In this document: positions 17,915-26,239 of the stretch, in pieces
How the letters are laid out: each line of letters begins with the position of its first letter
Numbering within the stretch: position 1 is the stretch's first letter
Position numbers and translations under genes: made by a program
From: Alphaproteobacteria bacterium
GTDB lineage: Bacteria > Pseudomonadota > Alphaproteobacteria > ATCC43930 > CGMCC-115725
Direction: 5' to 3'
Assembly: GCA_030041335.1 (NCBI GenBank)
Contig: JASHOB010000035.1
Span: forward strand, 1-47,866
DNA length: 47,866 nucleotides
Notes under the pieces: generated by a model
Database searches by the model: none
What the model saw: the letters and a program-made list of their open reading frames with translations, nothing else
Told to the model about the DNA's origin: nothing

Positions 17915-18537
17915 TCGTAATTGGCATCGAGGCGGGCCGCCCATTCGTCGTGCAACAGGGCGAAGAGCACATGATCCTGCCAGCGGCCATCGATGCACAG
18001 ATATTCCTTGGCGTAACCCTCTTCGCGGAAGCCATTCTTCATGAGCACCGCGCGGCTGGCGCGGTTATGGGGCAGGCAGGCGGCCTCGACGCGGTGCAGC
18101 TTGAGCCGGCCGAAGGCAAAACCCACCATCAGCGCCAGGGCTTCCGTCATGTAGCCTTGTCCGGCGAAACGCTGCCCCATCCAGTAGCCAAGTGAACCCG
18201 ATTCGGCGACGCCGTGGCGGATCTGACTGAGACCGATGCCGCCCAACAAGACACTGTCCGCGTTGCGGTAAAGGAAGAGGTTATAACCCTGGCCGCTGCG
18301 CCATTCGGCGGCGTAATGGAAAAGGCGCTGGCGAAACGCGGCGCGGCTCAACGCGTCAGGCGCCCACACCGGCTCCCATGGCGTCAGGAAGCTGCGCGAC
18401 GCTTCGCGCAGTCGCGCCCATTCATCGTAATCCTCGCGTCCCGGCGCCCGCAGCGTGACGCGGCGTCCCACAAGACGTGTCGCCGGGGGCTCGGCGCCGG
18501 CAAAGAGGCGCGGCAGGCGCAGAAGGTTTGAACTCAC
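17911..18537 (-). CDS. GNAT family N-acetyltransferase (RimJ/RimL-like)
   Basis: The 208-residue protein has the RimJ-type GNAT pattern: RRVTLRAPGREDYDEWARLR (about 25-44), a central GIGLSQIRHGVAESGSLGYWMG strand pair, the acetyl-CoA loop RFAGQGYMTEAL, and the C-terminal NRASRAVLMKNGFREEGYA motif. RimJ-like enzymes acetylate the N terminus of ribosomal protein S5, but the family includes other targets. It follows the M16 peptidase by 17 bp and overlaps the next gene, so it belongs to the thrC-M16-GNAT operon. Confidence 0.9.
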   Translation of the reverse strand: MSSNLLRLPRLFAGAEPPATRLVGRRVTLRAPGREDYDEWARLREASRSFLTPWEPVWAPDALSRAAFRQRLFHYAAEWRSGQGYNLFLYRNADSVLLGGIGLSQIRHGVAESGSLGYWMGQRFAGQGYMTEALALMVGFAFGRLKLHRVEAACLPHNRASRAVLMKNGFREEGYAKEYLCIDGRWQDHVLFALLHDEWAARLDANYE

Positions 18538-18554
18538 CGTTGCCGCTCAGTTGC

Positions 18555-19814
18555 TCAGGCTTCGAGCCGTTCCGCGACACGCGCGTAAGGTTCGAGCCTG
18601 CCGACCGGCCCCAGTGCCGCAATGGTCGGTTTGCCCGAACGGATGCGGCGGGCGACGCGCTTGACGCCGTCTTGATCGACGGCATCGATCTTGCGCACCA
18701 GCTCCGCCATGTCGAAAGGCGTGCCGTGGACCAGCATGTATCCGGCCTGCTGTTCGACCCGCGTCATCGTGCTCTCGAGCGACATGAGGAGGCCCGCCTT
18801 AAGCTGGGCGCGCGCCCGTTCGAGCTCGTCCGTGCCAAAGCCGTCGCCGAGGCGGCGGATCTCGTTGGCCAGCACCGGGATCAGTTCCGGCAAGGCATCG
18901 GCGCCGGTGCCGGCATAGACGCCGAACACGCCGCCATCACTGAATGGGCTGGCAAAGGAATAGACCGAATATACGAGACCGCGCTTTTCGCGCACCTCCT
19001 GGAAGAGACGCGACGACATGCCGCCGCCGAGTGCGGTCGAAACCAGGGACGCGGCGTAGTAATCGGGATCGCCGTAGCTGAATCCGGGAAAGCCGATGAG
19101 GAGGTGCGCCTGCTCGAGGTCGCGCTCTTCGCGGAAGTCACCGCCGACATAACGCGCCGGATCGCTCAAGGCGCCGTTGCGCATCGGCATGTCGGTAAAG
19201 AGCCGTTCCGCCATGGTCACCAGCTCATCATGGCCGATCTTGCCGACCGCGATCAGCAGCATGCGCGATGTGGCGTAGTGGTCGTGCATGTAATTGGCGA
19301 CGGTGTCGCGGTTCATGCGGCGGATGATGTCGGCGCGGCCCAGTACCGGTTGCCCCACCATCTGGCCGGGGAAAGCGGTTTCCTGGAAATGGTCGAAGAC
19401 AATATCGTCGGGCGTATCGTTGGCCTGGCCGATCTCCTGCAGGATGACACCGCGCTCGCGCTCCAGCTCCGCCGGATCGAAGATCGAGCGCTGCAGGATG
19501 TCGGCGAGCAGATCGAGCGCCAACGGCACATCCTCTTTCAGCACTTTGGCGTGATAGGCCGTGTGTTCGCGCGAGGTATAGGCATTGAGGTGGCCGCCGA
19601 CATCCTCGATCTCGGAAGCAATCGCGAGCGCCGAGCGTCGCTCGGTGCCTTTGAACGCCATGTGCTCCAGCATATGGGAGACGCCGTTGATCGCTTTCGG
19701 CTCGTGTCGTGTGCCGATGGCGACGTAGACGCCGATCGACACGGTCTCGACGCTCGTCACCGTGTCGGTAATGACCCGCATACCATTCGAGAGTTTGGAA
19801 AGACGCACGCTCAT
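18555..19814 (-). CDS. M16 family zinc metallopeptidase (processing-peptidase-like)
   Basis: The 419-residue protein has the inverted zinc site HxxEH at H47-M-L-E50-H51 in GVSHMLEHMAF, followed by the distal region TSREHTAYHAKVL. The second half is the usual inactive M16_C domain with the GGGMSSRLFQEVREKRGLVYSV arrangement. It resembles bacterial relatives of the mitochondrial processing peptidase beta subunit. Those degrade or trim peptides in the cytoplasm or periplasm; no signal peptide is seen. It overlaps thrC by 4 bp (ATGA), a conserved alphaproteobacterial pair. Confidence 0.94.
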   Translation of the reverse strand: MSVRLSKLSNGMRVITDTVTSVETVSIGVYVAIGTRHEPKAINGVSHMLEHMAFKGTERRSALAIASEIEDVGGHLNAYTSREHTAYHAKVLKEDVPLALDLLADILQRSIFDPAELERERGVILQEIGQANDTPDDIVFDHFQETAFPGQMVGQPVLGRADIIRRMNRDTVANYMHDHYATSRMLLIAVGKIGHDELVTMAERLFTDMPMRNGALSDPARYVGGDFREERDLEQAHLLIGFPGFSYGDPDYYAASLVSTALGGGMSSRLFQEVREKRGLVYSVYSFASPFSDGGVFGVYAGTGADALPELIPVLANEIRRLGDGFGTDELERARAQLKAGLLMSLESTMTRVEQQAGYMLVHGTPFDMAELVRKIDAVDQDGVKRVARRIRSGKPTIAALGPVGRLEPYARVAERLEA

Positions 19815-21235
19815 GCCGCGACCTCACGAAGCGGGCGGGCATGACTCCGGATATAGTCCTCGACCGCCGCCACGCTATTGGGAAGACTGAGCAACCGCTC
19901 GGGCCGTTCCAGCAAATCGGCGAGCCTCGGCGGCAGCTTGGGCCGCACACCGATGGCGCGCTCGATTGCGTCGGGAAATTTGGCCGGATGCGCAGTTGCC
20001 AGTGAAACGATCGGCGCCTTTCCCGCGATGGCCCGGTGGGCACGCGCCGCCGCGACCCCGACCGCGCTGTGAGGGTCGAGCATGACCTGGCTCGCGCGCC
20101 AAGTCCGCGCGATCTCGGCCAGCGTGGCGTCGTCATCGAAGGAATAGGCGGTAAAGAGCCGCTTGGCGTCGCGCCATTCCGCCGCCGTCACCGGCATGGC
20201 GCCGGTGTTGCGGAATCGCGCCATCGCGTCGGCGACGGCGTTTGCGTCGCAATCCTTGAGTTCGTAGAACAGGCGTTCGAAATTGCTCGCGACCTGGATG
20301 TCCATGCTGGGCGACAAAGAGGGTGTGACCACGCCGAGGCTCATGGCGCCGTCATTGAAAAAGCGGGCCAATATGTCGTTGCGGTTGGTGGCGATGACAA
20401 GATCGGCGATCGGCAATCCCATCCGGCGCGCGACATGGGCGGCATAAACATTGCCAAAATTGCCCGTGGGAACGACAAAACTCACCCTTTGATCGGGCGC
20501 GCCCAGGGCCAGTGCCGCCGTCGCGTAGTAGACGGTCTGTGCCATGATCCGGGCCCAATTGATCGAATTGACTGCCGACAGATTGTGGGCGATGCGGAAT
20601 GGCGTGTCGGCGAACATCGCCTTCACCAAGTCCTGGCAATCGTCGAAGCTGCCCCTGATACCGAGTGCGTGGACGTTGGGGGCGGCGATCGTGGTCATCT
20701 GACGGCGCTGGATCTCGGAAATGCGTCCTTCCGGGTAGAGAATGAAAATGTCGGCCGTGCCACGCCCGCGGATGGCCTCAATGGCGGCCGCCCCGGTGTC
20801 GCCTGAGGTGGCGCCGACGATGGTCACGCGGCTGCCGCGCCGCCGCAGAACCTCGTCCAGGAGACGCCCCAGGAGCTGCAGGGCGTAGTCCTTGAAAGCC
20901 AGCGTCGGACCATGGAACAGCTCCAGCAGATACAACCCAGGGGAGAATTCACGTAGGGGCGCCACCCGTTCGTCGTCGAACGCTGCGTAGGTCTCGGCCA
21001 CGATCTGGTCAAGACGGGCGGCGGTCAAAGCGGATCCCGAGAAGCGCCCGACCAGTCCGGCCGCAATTTCCGTATAAGGCCGACCGCGCCACCCGCGCCA
21101 TTCCACCGCTGACAGGCTAGGCCATTGAACCGGCACATAAAGTCCGCCATCGGGTGCGAGCCCGCGCAACAATATTTCCTCGAACTCGAGACGTTCGCGC
21201 CGGGGCCGGCCATCGCGGGTGCTGACATACTGCAC
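19811..21235 (-). CDS. thrC: Threonine synthase
   Basis: ThrC is the PLP enzyme converting O-phospho-L-homoserine to L-threonine. The 474-residue length and the N-terminal MQYVSTRDG plus LAPDGGLYVP match the longer proteobacterial class. The Schiff-base lysine is K115 in LAFKDYALQ, and a GATSGDTGAAA phosphate-binding loop lies near 143-153. The glycine loop PTGNFGNVYAA is near 266. It is the first gene of an operon with the M16 peptidase, GNAT and membrane protein. No leader-peptide attenuator was seen in the 76-bp gap upstream. Confidence 0.96.
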   Translation of the reverse strand: MQYVSTRDGRPRRERLEFEEILLRGLAPDGGLYVPVQWPSLSAVEWRGWRGRPYTEIAAGLVGRFSGSALTAARLDQIVAETYAAFDDERVAPLREFSPGLYLLELFHGPTLAFKDYALQLLGRLLDEVLRRRGSRVTIVGATSGDTGAAAIEAIRGRGTADIFILYPEGRISEIQRRQMTTIAAPNVHALGIRGSFDDCQDLVKAMFADTPFRIAHNLSAVNSINWARIMAQTVYYATAALALGAPDQRVSFVVPTGNFGNVYAAHVARRMGLPIADLVIATNRNDILARFFNDGAMSLGVVTPSLSPSMDIQVASNFERLFYELKDCDANAVADAMARFRNTGAMPVTAAEWRDAKRLFTAYSFDDDATLAEIARTWRASQVMLDPHSAVGVAAARAHRAIAGKAPIVSLATAHPAKFPDAIERAIGVRPKLPPRLADLLERPERLLSLPNSVAAVEDYIRSHARPLREVAA

Positions 21236-21311
21236 AGGACTGATCCTTGGGAGGATGAATTCCCAGCCTATCGCCTGCCCGGCCCTGCCGCAACAGGGGG
21301 GCGTTGGCGCC

Positions 21312-22208
21312 TCAGGGTTTCAATTTGTAGCCCCGCGCGAACAGGAAATGAGCGAGTGCGAGGAGAGCGCCGTTGATCGCGATCATGATCGCGATCCCGA
21401 TCGTGAGCGAGCCGTCGGCGTGAGCGATGAAGCCGGCGCGAAATCCGTCGATCATGTAGAAGAACGGATTGAAGTCGGCGACGAAGCGCAACGAGGCGGG
21501 CAGTCGATCGATCGAGTAGAAGGTGCCTGACAAAAACGACAGCGGCATCACGAGGAAATTGGTCACGGCGGCAATGTGGTCGTACTTCTCGGCCCACAGC
21601 GCCGCAAGGATGCCGAGCACCGACAGCAGCAGCGATGCCGCGACCCCATGAAACAATATCAGCCGCCAGTCGGCGATGTTGACATGGACCGCGATGATCA
21701 TGGCGATGGCGACGGCGGAACCGCAAATGAGGCCGCGGGTGACGCCGCCCAAGGCGAAGCCCCATACCAGTTCCGCCGGGCTCAGGGGCGGCATCAGCAA
21801 ATCGCTCATGCTGCCCTGGATCTTGGCGATCATCAGCGACGAGGTGGTGTTGGCGAAGGCGTTTTGAATCATCGCCATCATGATGAGGCCCGGCGCCAGG
21901 AATTGTGCGAACGGCACACCGGCAACGGCGCCGCGCTGGCCGGCGAAGGCCAAGAGGAAAATCGCGAGAAACAACAGCGTCGTCACCACCGGGGCGATCA
22001 CGGTCTGCATCGAGACTTTGAGAAAACGTCGCACCTCGCGCAGATAGAGCGTCCACAGGCCAAGCCAATTGACCGCGCCGAACTGGCGTACGCGTATCCG
22101 CGGTTCACCGCTCGCGGCAAAAGCGGCGAGCAGATCCGTTTTTTCCAACAGCACGAGGCGTTCCCGTCGTTTCTTATCGGGCCGCGACTCTATGGCGCGT
22201 CTCACCAT
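21312..22208 (-). CDS. ABC-2 type transporter permease without adjacent ATPase
   Basis: The 298-residue protein has a polar N-terminal extension of about 45 residues. Six membrane segments follow, with an ABC-2 permease signature: LYLREVRRFLKV before the first segment, and NPFFYMIDGFRAGF near 258-271. It resembles YadH-type permeases that pair with a YadG-type ATPase, yet no ATPase gene is next to it here. The substrate is unknown; this family exports lipids, polysaccharides or drugs. It is divergent from recX, with 136 bp between them. Confidence 0.88.
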   Translation of the reverse strand: MVRRAIESRPDKKRRERLVLLEKTDLLAAFAASGEPRIRVRQFGAVNWLGLWTLYLREVRRFLKVSMQTVIAPVVTTLLFLAIFLLAFAGQRGAVAGVPFAQFLAPGLIMMAMIQNAFANTTSSLMIAKIQGSMSDLLMPPLSPAELVWGFALGGVTRGLICGSAVAIAMIIAVHVNIADWRLILFHGVAASLLLSVLGILAALWAEKYDHIAAVTNFLVMPLSFLSGTFYSIDRLPASLRFVADFNPFFYMIDGFRAGFIAHADGSLTIGIAIMIAINGALLALAHFLFARGYKLKP

Positions 22209-22344
22209 CGAACAAGCCAGCTGCTAAGATGGGTGCCATGAGCGCAAGGCGGGTCGCGACGTTGCTCCTGGGCGGCAGAGGCATGCGTTCCCCGCTTTGC
22301 GCGCTCGCTCCCCGGCCTAGCCTTCCTTGCCCGCGTCGCTGCCG

Positions 22345-22908
22345 ATGACGGCACGTCGGGCGGGGCCCATGACGATGGCGGTTCTGGAGCGAGCGGCGGC
22401 CGCCCATCTCGCGCGCTATGCGAGTTCGAGCGAGAATTTGCGACGCCTATTGATGCACCGCGTTGCCAAGGCGGCGCGCGGGGATGAGGCCGCATCCGCG
22501 GAGGGCCGATCCCTGGTCGAGGCCCTGATCGCGCGCTTCGCTCGCGCCGGTTTGCTCGATGATGGCGGCTATGCGGAGGCCAAGGCGGCGCGGCTCTCGG
22601 GCGCCGGCGCCTCGACCCTGAAGATTCGCGGCTGGCTGATGCAGAAAGGGTTGAGCCGCGCCGAGGTCGACCGCGCGATCGCGGCGCTCGGGGAGCGTGG
22701 CGAGGGATCGGAATTGACGGCGGCCTGCATCTTCCTGCGGCGCCGACGGCTCGGCCCCTATCGTCCGCCCGACCACCGCGCTTCGTTCCGACAAAAGGAT
22801 CTGGCGGCATTGACGCGTGCGGGCTTCGCGCTTGACCTGGCGCGCAAGTTGCTGGCTGCGGCCGACATCGCCGCCCTCGAAGCGATGGCACGTGGCGACG
22901 AACCTTGA
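22345..22908 (+). CDS. recX: RecX-like regulatory protein
   Basis: The 187-residue protein has the helical repeat architecture of RecX, which binds RecA filaments and modulates recombination. Visible features are LARYASSSENLRRLL (about 24-38), a LDDGGYAEAKAARLSGAGAS-like motif, and the KGLSRAEVDRAI helix. Its C-terminal half (LRRRRLGPYR, then DLAALTRAGFALDLARKLL) fits alphaproteobacterial RecX. recA is not nearby. The start is uncertain: the ATG at 22345 and one at 22369 both lack a clear ribosome binding site. Confidence 0.82.
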   Translation: MTARRAGPMTMAVLERAAAAHLARYASSSENLRRLLMHRVAKAARGDEAASAEGRSLVEALIARFARAGLLDDGGYAEAKAARLSGAGASTLKIRGWLMQKGLSRAEVDRAIAALGERGEGSELTAACIFLRRRRLGPYRPPDHRASFRQKDLAALTRAGFALDLARKLLAAADIAALEAMARGDEP

Positions 22909-22996
22909 GCCCGCGGCGGCCTGAACCGGTCGTCGGCGACCGTGTCAGGCAAGCTGCGCGCGCAACCGGCACCCGATCAGCCAGCGAGGGCGGCGA

Positions 22997-25318
22997 TCAG
23001 CCGCGATCGCGGGGTGCGCGGAACCGGGTGACCTGCGAGGGATCGCCGGCGTGGGCCTCGGCAACAATCTCCGGCTCGCGCACAAAGACCGTTTGCGCCG
23101 GAAGCGCGAGCGCGATCCCTTCGGCTTGAAACCGTCGCATCACGCGGCGGTTGAATTCGCGCTGTACCGGCCAGCGGCCTTTGTCGGTACAGACGATTTG
23201 CCCGACCAGGGTCACGCTCTGCCCCTCGACCCTATCGACACCCCAATACTGCAGATCGCTGAGCATGTGCGGCTTGAACTCGGGCTCCTGGCGCATCGCC
23301 GACGCGATCTCGGCGAGCAGGCGCGCGGCGCTGTCGGTGTCCTCGCCCAGCGCGAGGTTAACACTGACCCCGGCGTTGCCGATGCCGCGATTGGTGTTGA
23401 CGATCATGGTCACGGAGCTGAAAGGAACGGTATGCACCGCGCCGGCGCCGTCGCGCAGCCGCATGCTGCGGATCGTCAATTCTTCGACCGTGCCGGCATG
23501 ACCGCCGCCGATATCGACAAAGTCGCCGATGGCGACCGTGTTCTCGATCAGGATGAAGAGGCCGTTGATGATGTCGCGCACCAATTGCTGCGAGCCGAGG
23601 CCGACGGCGATGCCGATGATGCCGGCGCCGGCCAATAGCGGACCGATGTTTACGCCGAGCTGCGACAGAATGATGATCCCCGCCATCGTGATGATGGCGA
23701 TCAAAATCGTGGAGCGTGCCAGCGGCAACAGCGTGCGCAGCCGCGCGCCGACCTGGGCCTGACGCACCGGACTGCCGCCGGTCAAGGCGCGCTCGACCGC
23801 GGCATTGACTAGCTCCCACACGATCACCGCGATGACGACGACGAACGCGATCGAGACAAGGGTGCCCAGGGTTTGGCGCACCGGTTGCTGTTCGAGCCAG
23901 CCGATAACGTCAACGCCCCAGGCTTGCAGCAACAGCACGACGGCGAGGGTGTAGATGACGGCAGAAATCCCGAAGACCAGCGCCGGCAAATAGCGATTGG
24001 CGCGGTTCGGCAAACCGGGAAATCGGCGCCGCCAGTCGCCGGACAGCTCGAAACCGCGACGGTTGAGAATATGAACAAGCCTGGTGGCGAAGGCGGCGCC
24101 GACCAGGACCGCGAGGCTTGCCCCGGTGGCGCGCAGGACGAAACCGACACCGCCGTGCAGATCGACGATATAAGAGCCGAAGCTGCCGAGAATGTAGAGG
24201 ATGGCCAAGATGTGCCAGATGTCGGCGAGGCCGGAGCGGACCGTATGGAAGAGGCCGGTCGACGGCGCTGCCTCGGGATCGCTGCGCAGGATGGCGCTCA
24301 CGGCAGCATGGTTCTGGAGCACCACCACAATCGCCAGCCCGGCAAGGACGATGGTGGTGAGTCGCAGGATCAGATCGTCGATGGCGGCAGGGGCGCCGAG
24401 AAGCGTCAGGAGCTGCGCCGCCGCGAAGCCATAGACCGCCCAAAACACAAAACGCCGCGTCCAAATGTAGACGTAGGTCCGCGATTCCTCGCCGAGCCGG
24501 AGAAAATAGAGATAGACCGGCGACAGGAGCATGACCCAGGCCGCCGCCATCAGCGCCTGGGAGCGGAGGATGGCGGCGATCGCCACCGCCGCGATCGGCC
24601 GCGCCGGCCAGATCGGGGCGAGTGCCGCCAGCACCAGCGTCGCCACCGCCACGAAAACCGCGATCGGGACCCACGCGAGCACCAGCATGATCACGAACTG
24701 CGGCAGCCAACGCAGGAATTGTTCGCGGTGCCTTGCGACGATGCGGGCGCGCATGGGCCGCAACAACCGTCCCGCCGCGATCGCGGCGATGGTCGCGCCA
24801 ACAAAAACAATCGCGAGCCGCGTCAGTGCATCGAGCCACGCGCTCCGCGCCCTTGCCGACGTCGCTTGCGCCTTAATCCAGCGGATCGCCGAAGGTGCGG
24901 CGCGCGCAATGCCGATAATGTTGAGCGTTTCGTTGGCGATCTCGCCGAACTTGGCCGCCACGCCCTCGACCACGCTTGGTGCCTCGCTCTCCGCCGCAGG
25001 CGCGGCGCTTAGAGCCGTACCTGTCGCCGGGCCAGCGCCTTTCTGCGCCGCGATGAGGGCCTGAAGCTCGTTGATGAGCTGCGTTCGCTGCTTATCGTTT
25101 TGCAGAATACCAACGAGATTTTGGAGATCGCCCGCGGGAGCCGCTGGACTGGCGTTGGGCTGCTGCGCGCCGGTCTTTGCGCTCGCTGCGGCGGCGACGG
25201 CGGTGACGGCATTGAGGGCGGGTTGGCCCGACGCCGGCACGGCCATCAGCCCGAACGCCACGATTGCGAGCCCGGCGACGCTGCGCATGCGTCGCAAATA
25301 AGGGTAGGCGCGGCGCAT
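22997..25318 (-). CDS. Large mechanosensitive channel of the MscS family (YbiO-like)
   Basis: The 773-residue protein has a signal peptide (about 1-32) and an Ala/Pro-rich exported region with a NLVGILQNDKQRTQLINELQALI helix (about 66-88), similar to YbiO-type channels. About ten membrane segments follow. The C-terminal MscS domain (about 560-745) carries the TM3 helix and LGSQQLVRDIINGLFILIENT, then VGDFVDI-like and VPFSSVTMIVN beta-domain motifs. Such channels open on membrane tension to release osmolytes. It starts 9 bp after the LysE-type gene ends, so the two are probably one operon. Confidence 0.92.
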   Translation of the reverse strand: MRRAYPYLRRMRSVAGLAIVAFGLMAVPASGQPALNAVTAVAAAASAKTGAQQPNASPAAPAGDLQNLVGILQNDKQRTQLINELQALIAAQKGAGPATGTALSAAPAAESEAPSVVEGVAAKFGEIANETLNIIGIARAAPSAIRWIKAQATSARARSAWLDALTRLAIVFVGATIAAIAAGRLLRPMRARIVARHREQFLRWLPQFVIMLVLAWVPIAVFVAVATLVLAALAPIWPARPIAAVAIAAILRSQALMAAAWVMLLSPVYLYFLRLGEESRTYVYIWTRRFVFWAVYGFAAAQLLTLLGAPAAIDDLILRLTTIVLAGLAIVVVLQNHAAVSAILRSDPEAAPSTGLFHTVRSGLADIWHILAILYILGSFGSYIVDLHGGVGFVLRATGASLAVLVGAAFATRLVHILNRRGFELSGDWRRRFPGLPNRANRYLPALVFGISAVIYTLAVVLLLQAWGVDVIGWLEQQPVRQTLGTLVSIAFVVVIAVIVWELVNAAVERALTGGSPVRQAQVGARLRTLLPLARSTILIAIITMAGIIILSQLGVNIGPLLAGAGIIGIAVGLGSQQLVRDIINGLFILIENTVAIGDFVDIGGGHAGTVEELTIRSMRLRDGAGAVHTVPFSSVTMIVNTNRGIGNAGVSVNLALGEDTDSAARLLAEIASAMRQEPEFKPHMLSDLQYWGVDRVEGQSVTLVGQIVCTDKGRWPVQREFNRRVMRRFQAEGIALALPAQTVFVREPEIVAEAHAGDPSQVTRFRAPRDRG

Positions 25319-25327
25319 GGCAAGCTC

Positions 25328-25981
25328 TCAAATGCGGGTGAGCGCCTTAAGTGCCGCGCCCAAGAGCCCGACGCCCGACACCGCAAGAATGCCGCCCGAA
25401 ATGCGGTTGAGCCAGGCGAGGTGGAAGCTGCCGGCGAGACGCTGCAGCCAGAAAAGGCCAAAACTCAAGCCCAACCACCACACCAGCGAACCCGCAAACA
25501 CGCCCAACACCAGCATGCCGAGCGTGAACATCCCGGCGCTTTCGGCGACGCCGACCTTGGCGAAGATTGCGGCGAAGGCGAGAATGGTGATCGGATTGGT
25601 GATGGTGAGGGCAAACGTCGAAAAATAAGCCGTGAAGCGCCGTTCACCGGAAAGCGGCACGGTTTCGCGCTCGGTCGGCGGCACCAGCAAGGTACGCACG
25701 CCGACGATTACCAGGAAAATGCCGCCAGCGGCGCCGAACCAATCCTGATAGGAGAGCAGCCAGTCGCGCAGAAAGGTCAGACCGGCGGCGGCGATGACGC
25801 CGAAGATGGTGTCGGCGGTGGCGGCGCCAAGGCCGGAGATGAACCCATAGACCGGACCTTCGAACACGGTGCGGCGGACACACAGGACGCCGACGGGTCC
25901 GACCGGCAACGCAATCACGATACCGATGGCGACGCCCTTCAGGAGCGCGATCAGCAGCAACGCCGCCGGCAATAGAGGCAT
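25328..25981 (-). CDS. LysE/RhtB family amino-acid exporter
   Basis: The 217-residue protein has about six hydrophobic segments. The LysE signature begins GVAIGIVIALPVGPVGVLCVRRTV (split over about 14-38), followed by GFISGLGAATADTIFG and the central ALTITNPITILAF motif. Family members export amino acids such as lysine, homoserine or threonine; the substrate cannot be read here. The ATG at 25981 is used; a longer TTG start lacks support. It precedes the MscS-type gene by 9 bp, so efflux and tension release may share regulation. Confidence 0.9.
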   Translation of the reverse strand: MPLLPAALLLIALLKGVAIGIVIALPVGPVGVLCVRRTVFEGPVYGFISGLGAATADTIFGVIAAAGLTFLRDWLLSYQDWFGAAGGIFLVIVGVRTLLVPPTERETVPLSGERRFTAYFSTFALTITNPITILAFAAIFAKVGVAESAGMFTLGMLVLGVFAGSLVWWLGLSFGLFWLQRLAGSFHLAWLNRISGGILAVSGVGLLGAALKALTRI

Positions 25982-26098
25982 GCCCGGCAGTCTCAGGGAT
26001 GCGTCTCGTTGGCGCAACGGGAAATAGGCGATCCGTTGCCCTTGTTTGTGGTAGCGTCGCGCTACCGACGCACAGGCACCGCCTGCCGGGCGATTAAG

Positions 26099-26239
26099 AT
26101 GATCGGGATTGAAGAGCCTTCATGCCGGCTTGCAGCCATCCTTGCCGCGGATCGCGCGGGCGATGCGCACGCGCTCGGCGAGGATGCTGCCGCCCGCAGC
26201 GCGCACGGCCGCGCGACGGTTCGGAGGATCGGGGCATGA
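26099..26239 (+). pseudogene. Mini-ORF repeating the N terminus of the class III cyclase domain
   Basis: This 46-codon frame encodes a peptide whose residues 10-30 (CRLAAILAADRAG then LGED) closely match the first residues of the next gene (RRLAAILAADVAG then VGDD), including the metal-binding Asp of class III cyclases. Similarity fades after about 30 residues. The shared codons differ mostly at third positions, so this is not a recent tandem copy. The frame ends in a TGA overlapping the cyclase ATG (ATGA at 26236-26239). It may be the remnant of a second cyclase gene or a coupled leader peptide; I favour a remnant. Confidence 0.5.
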
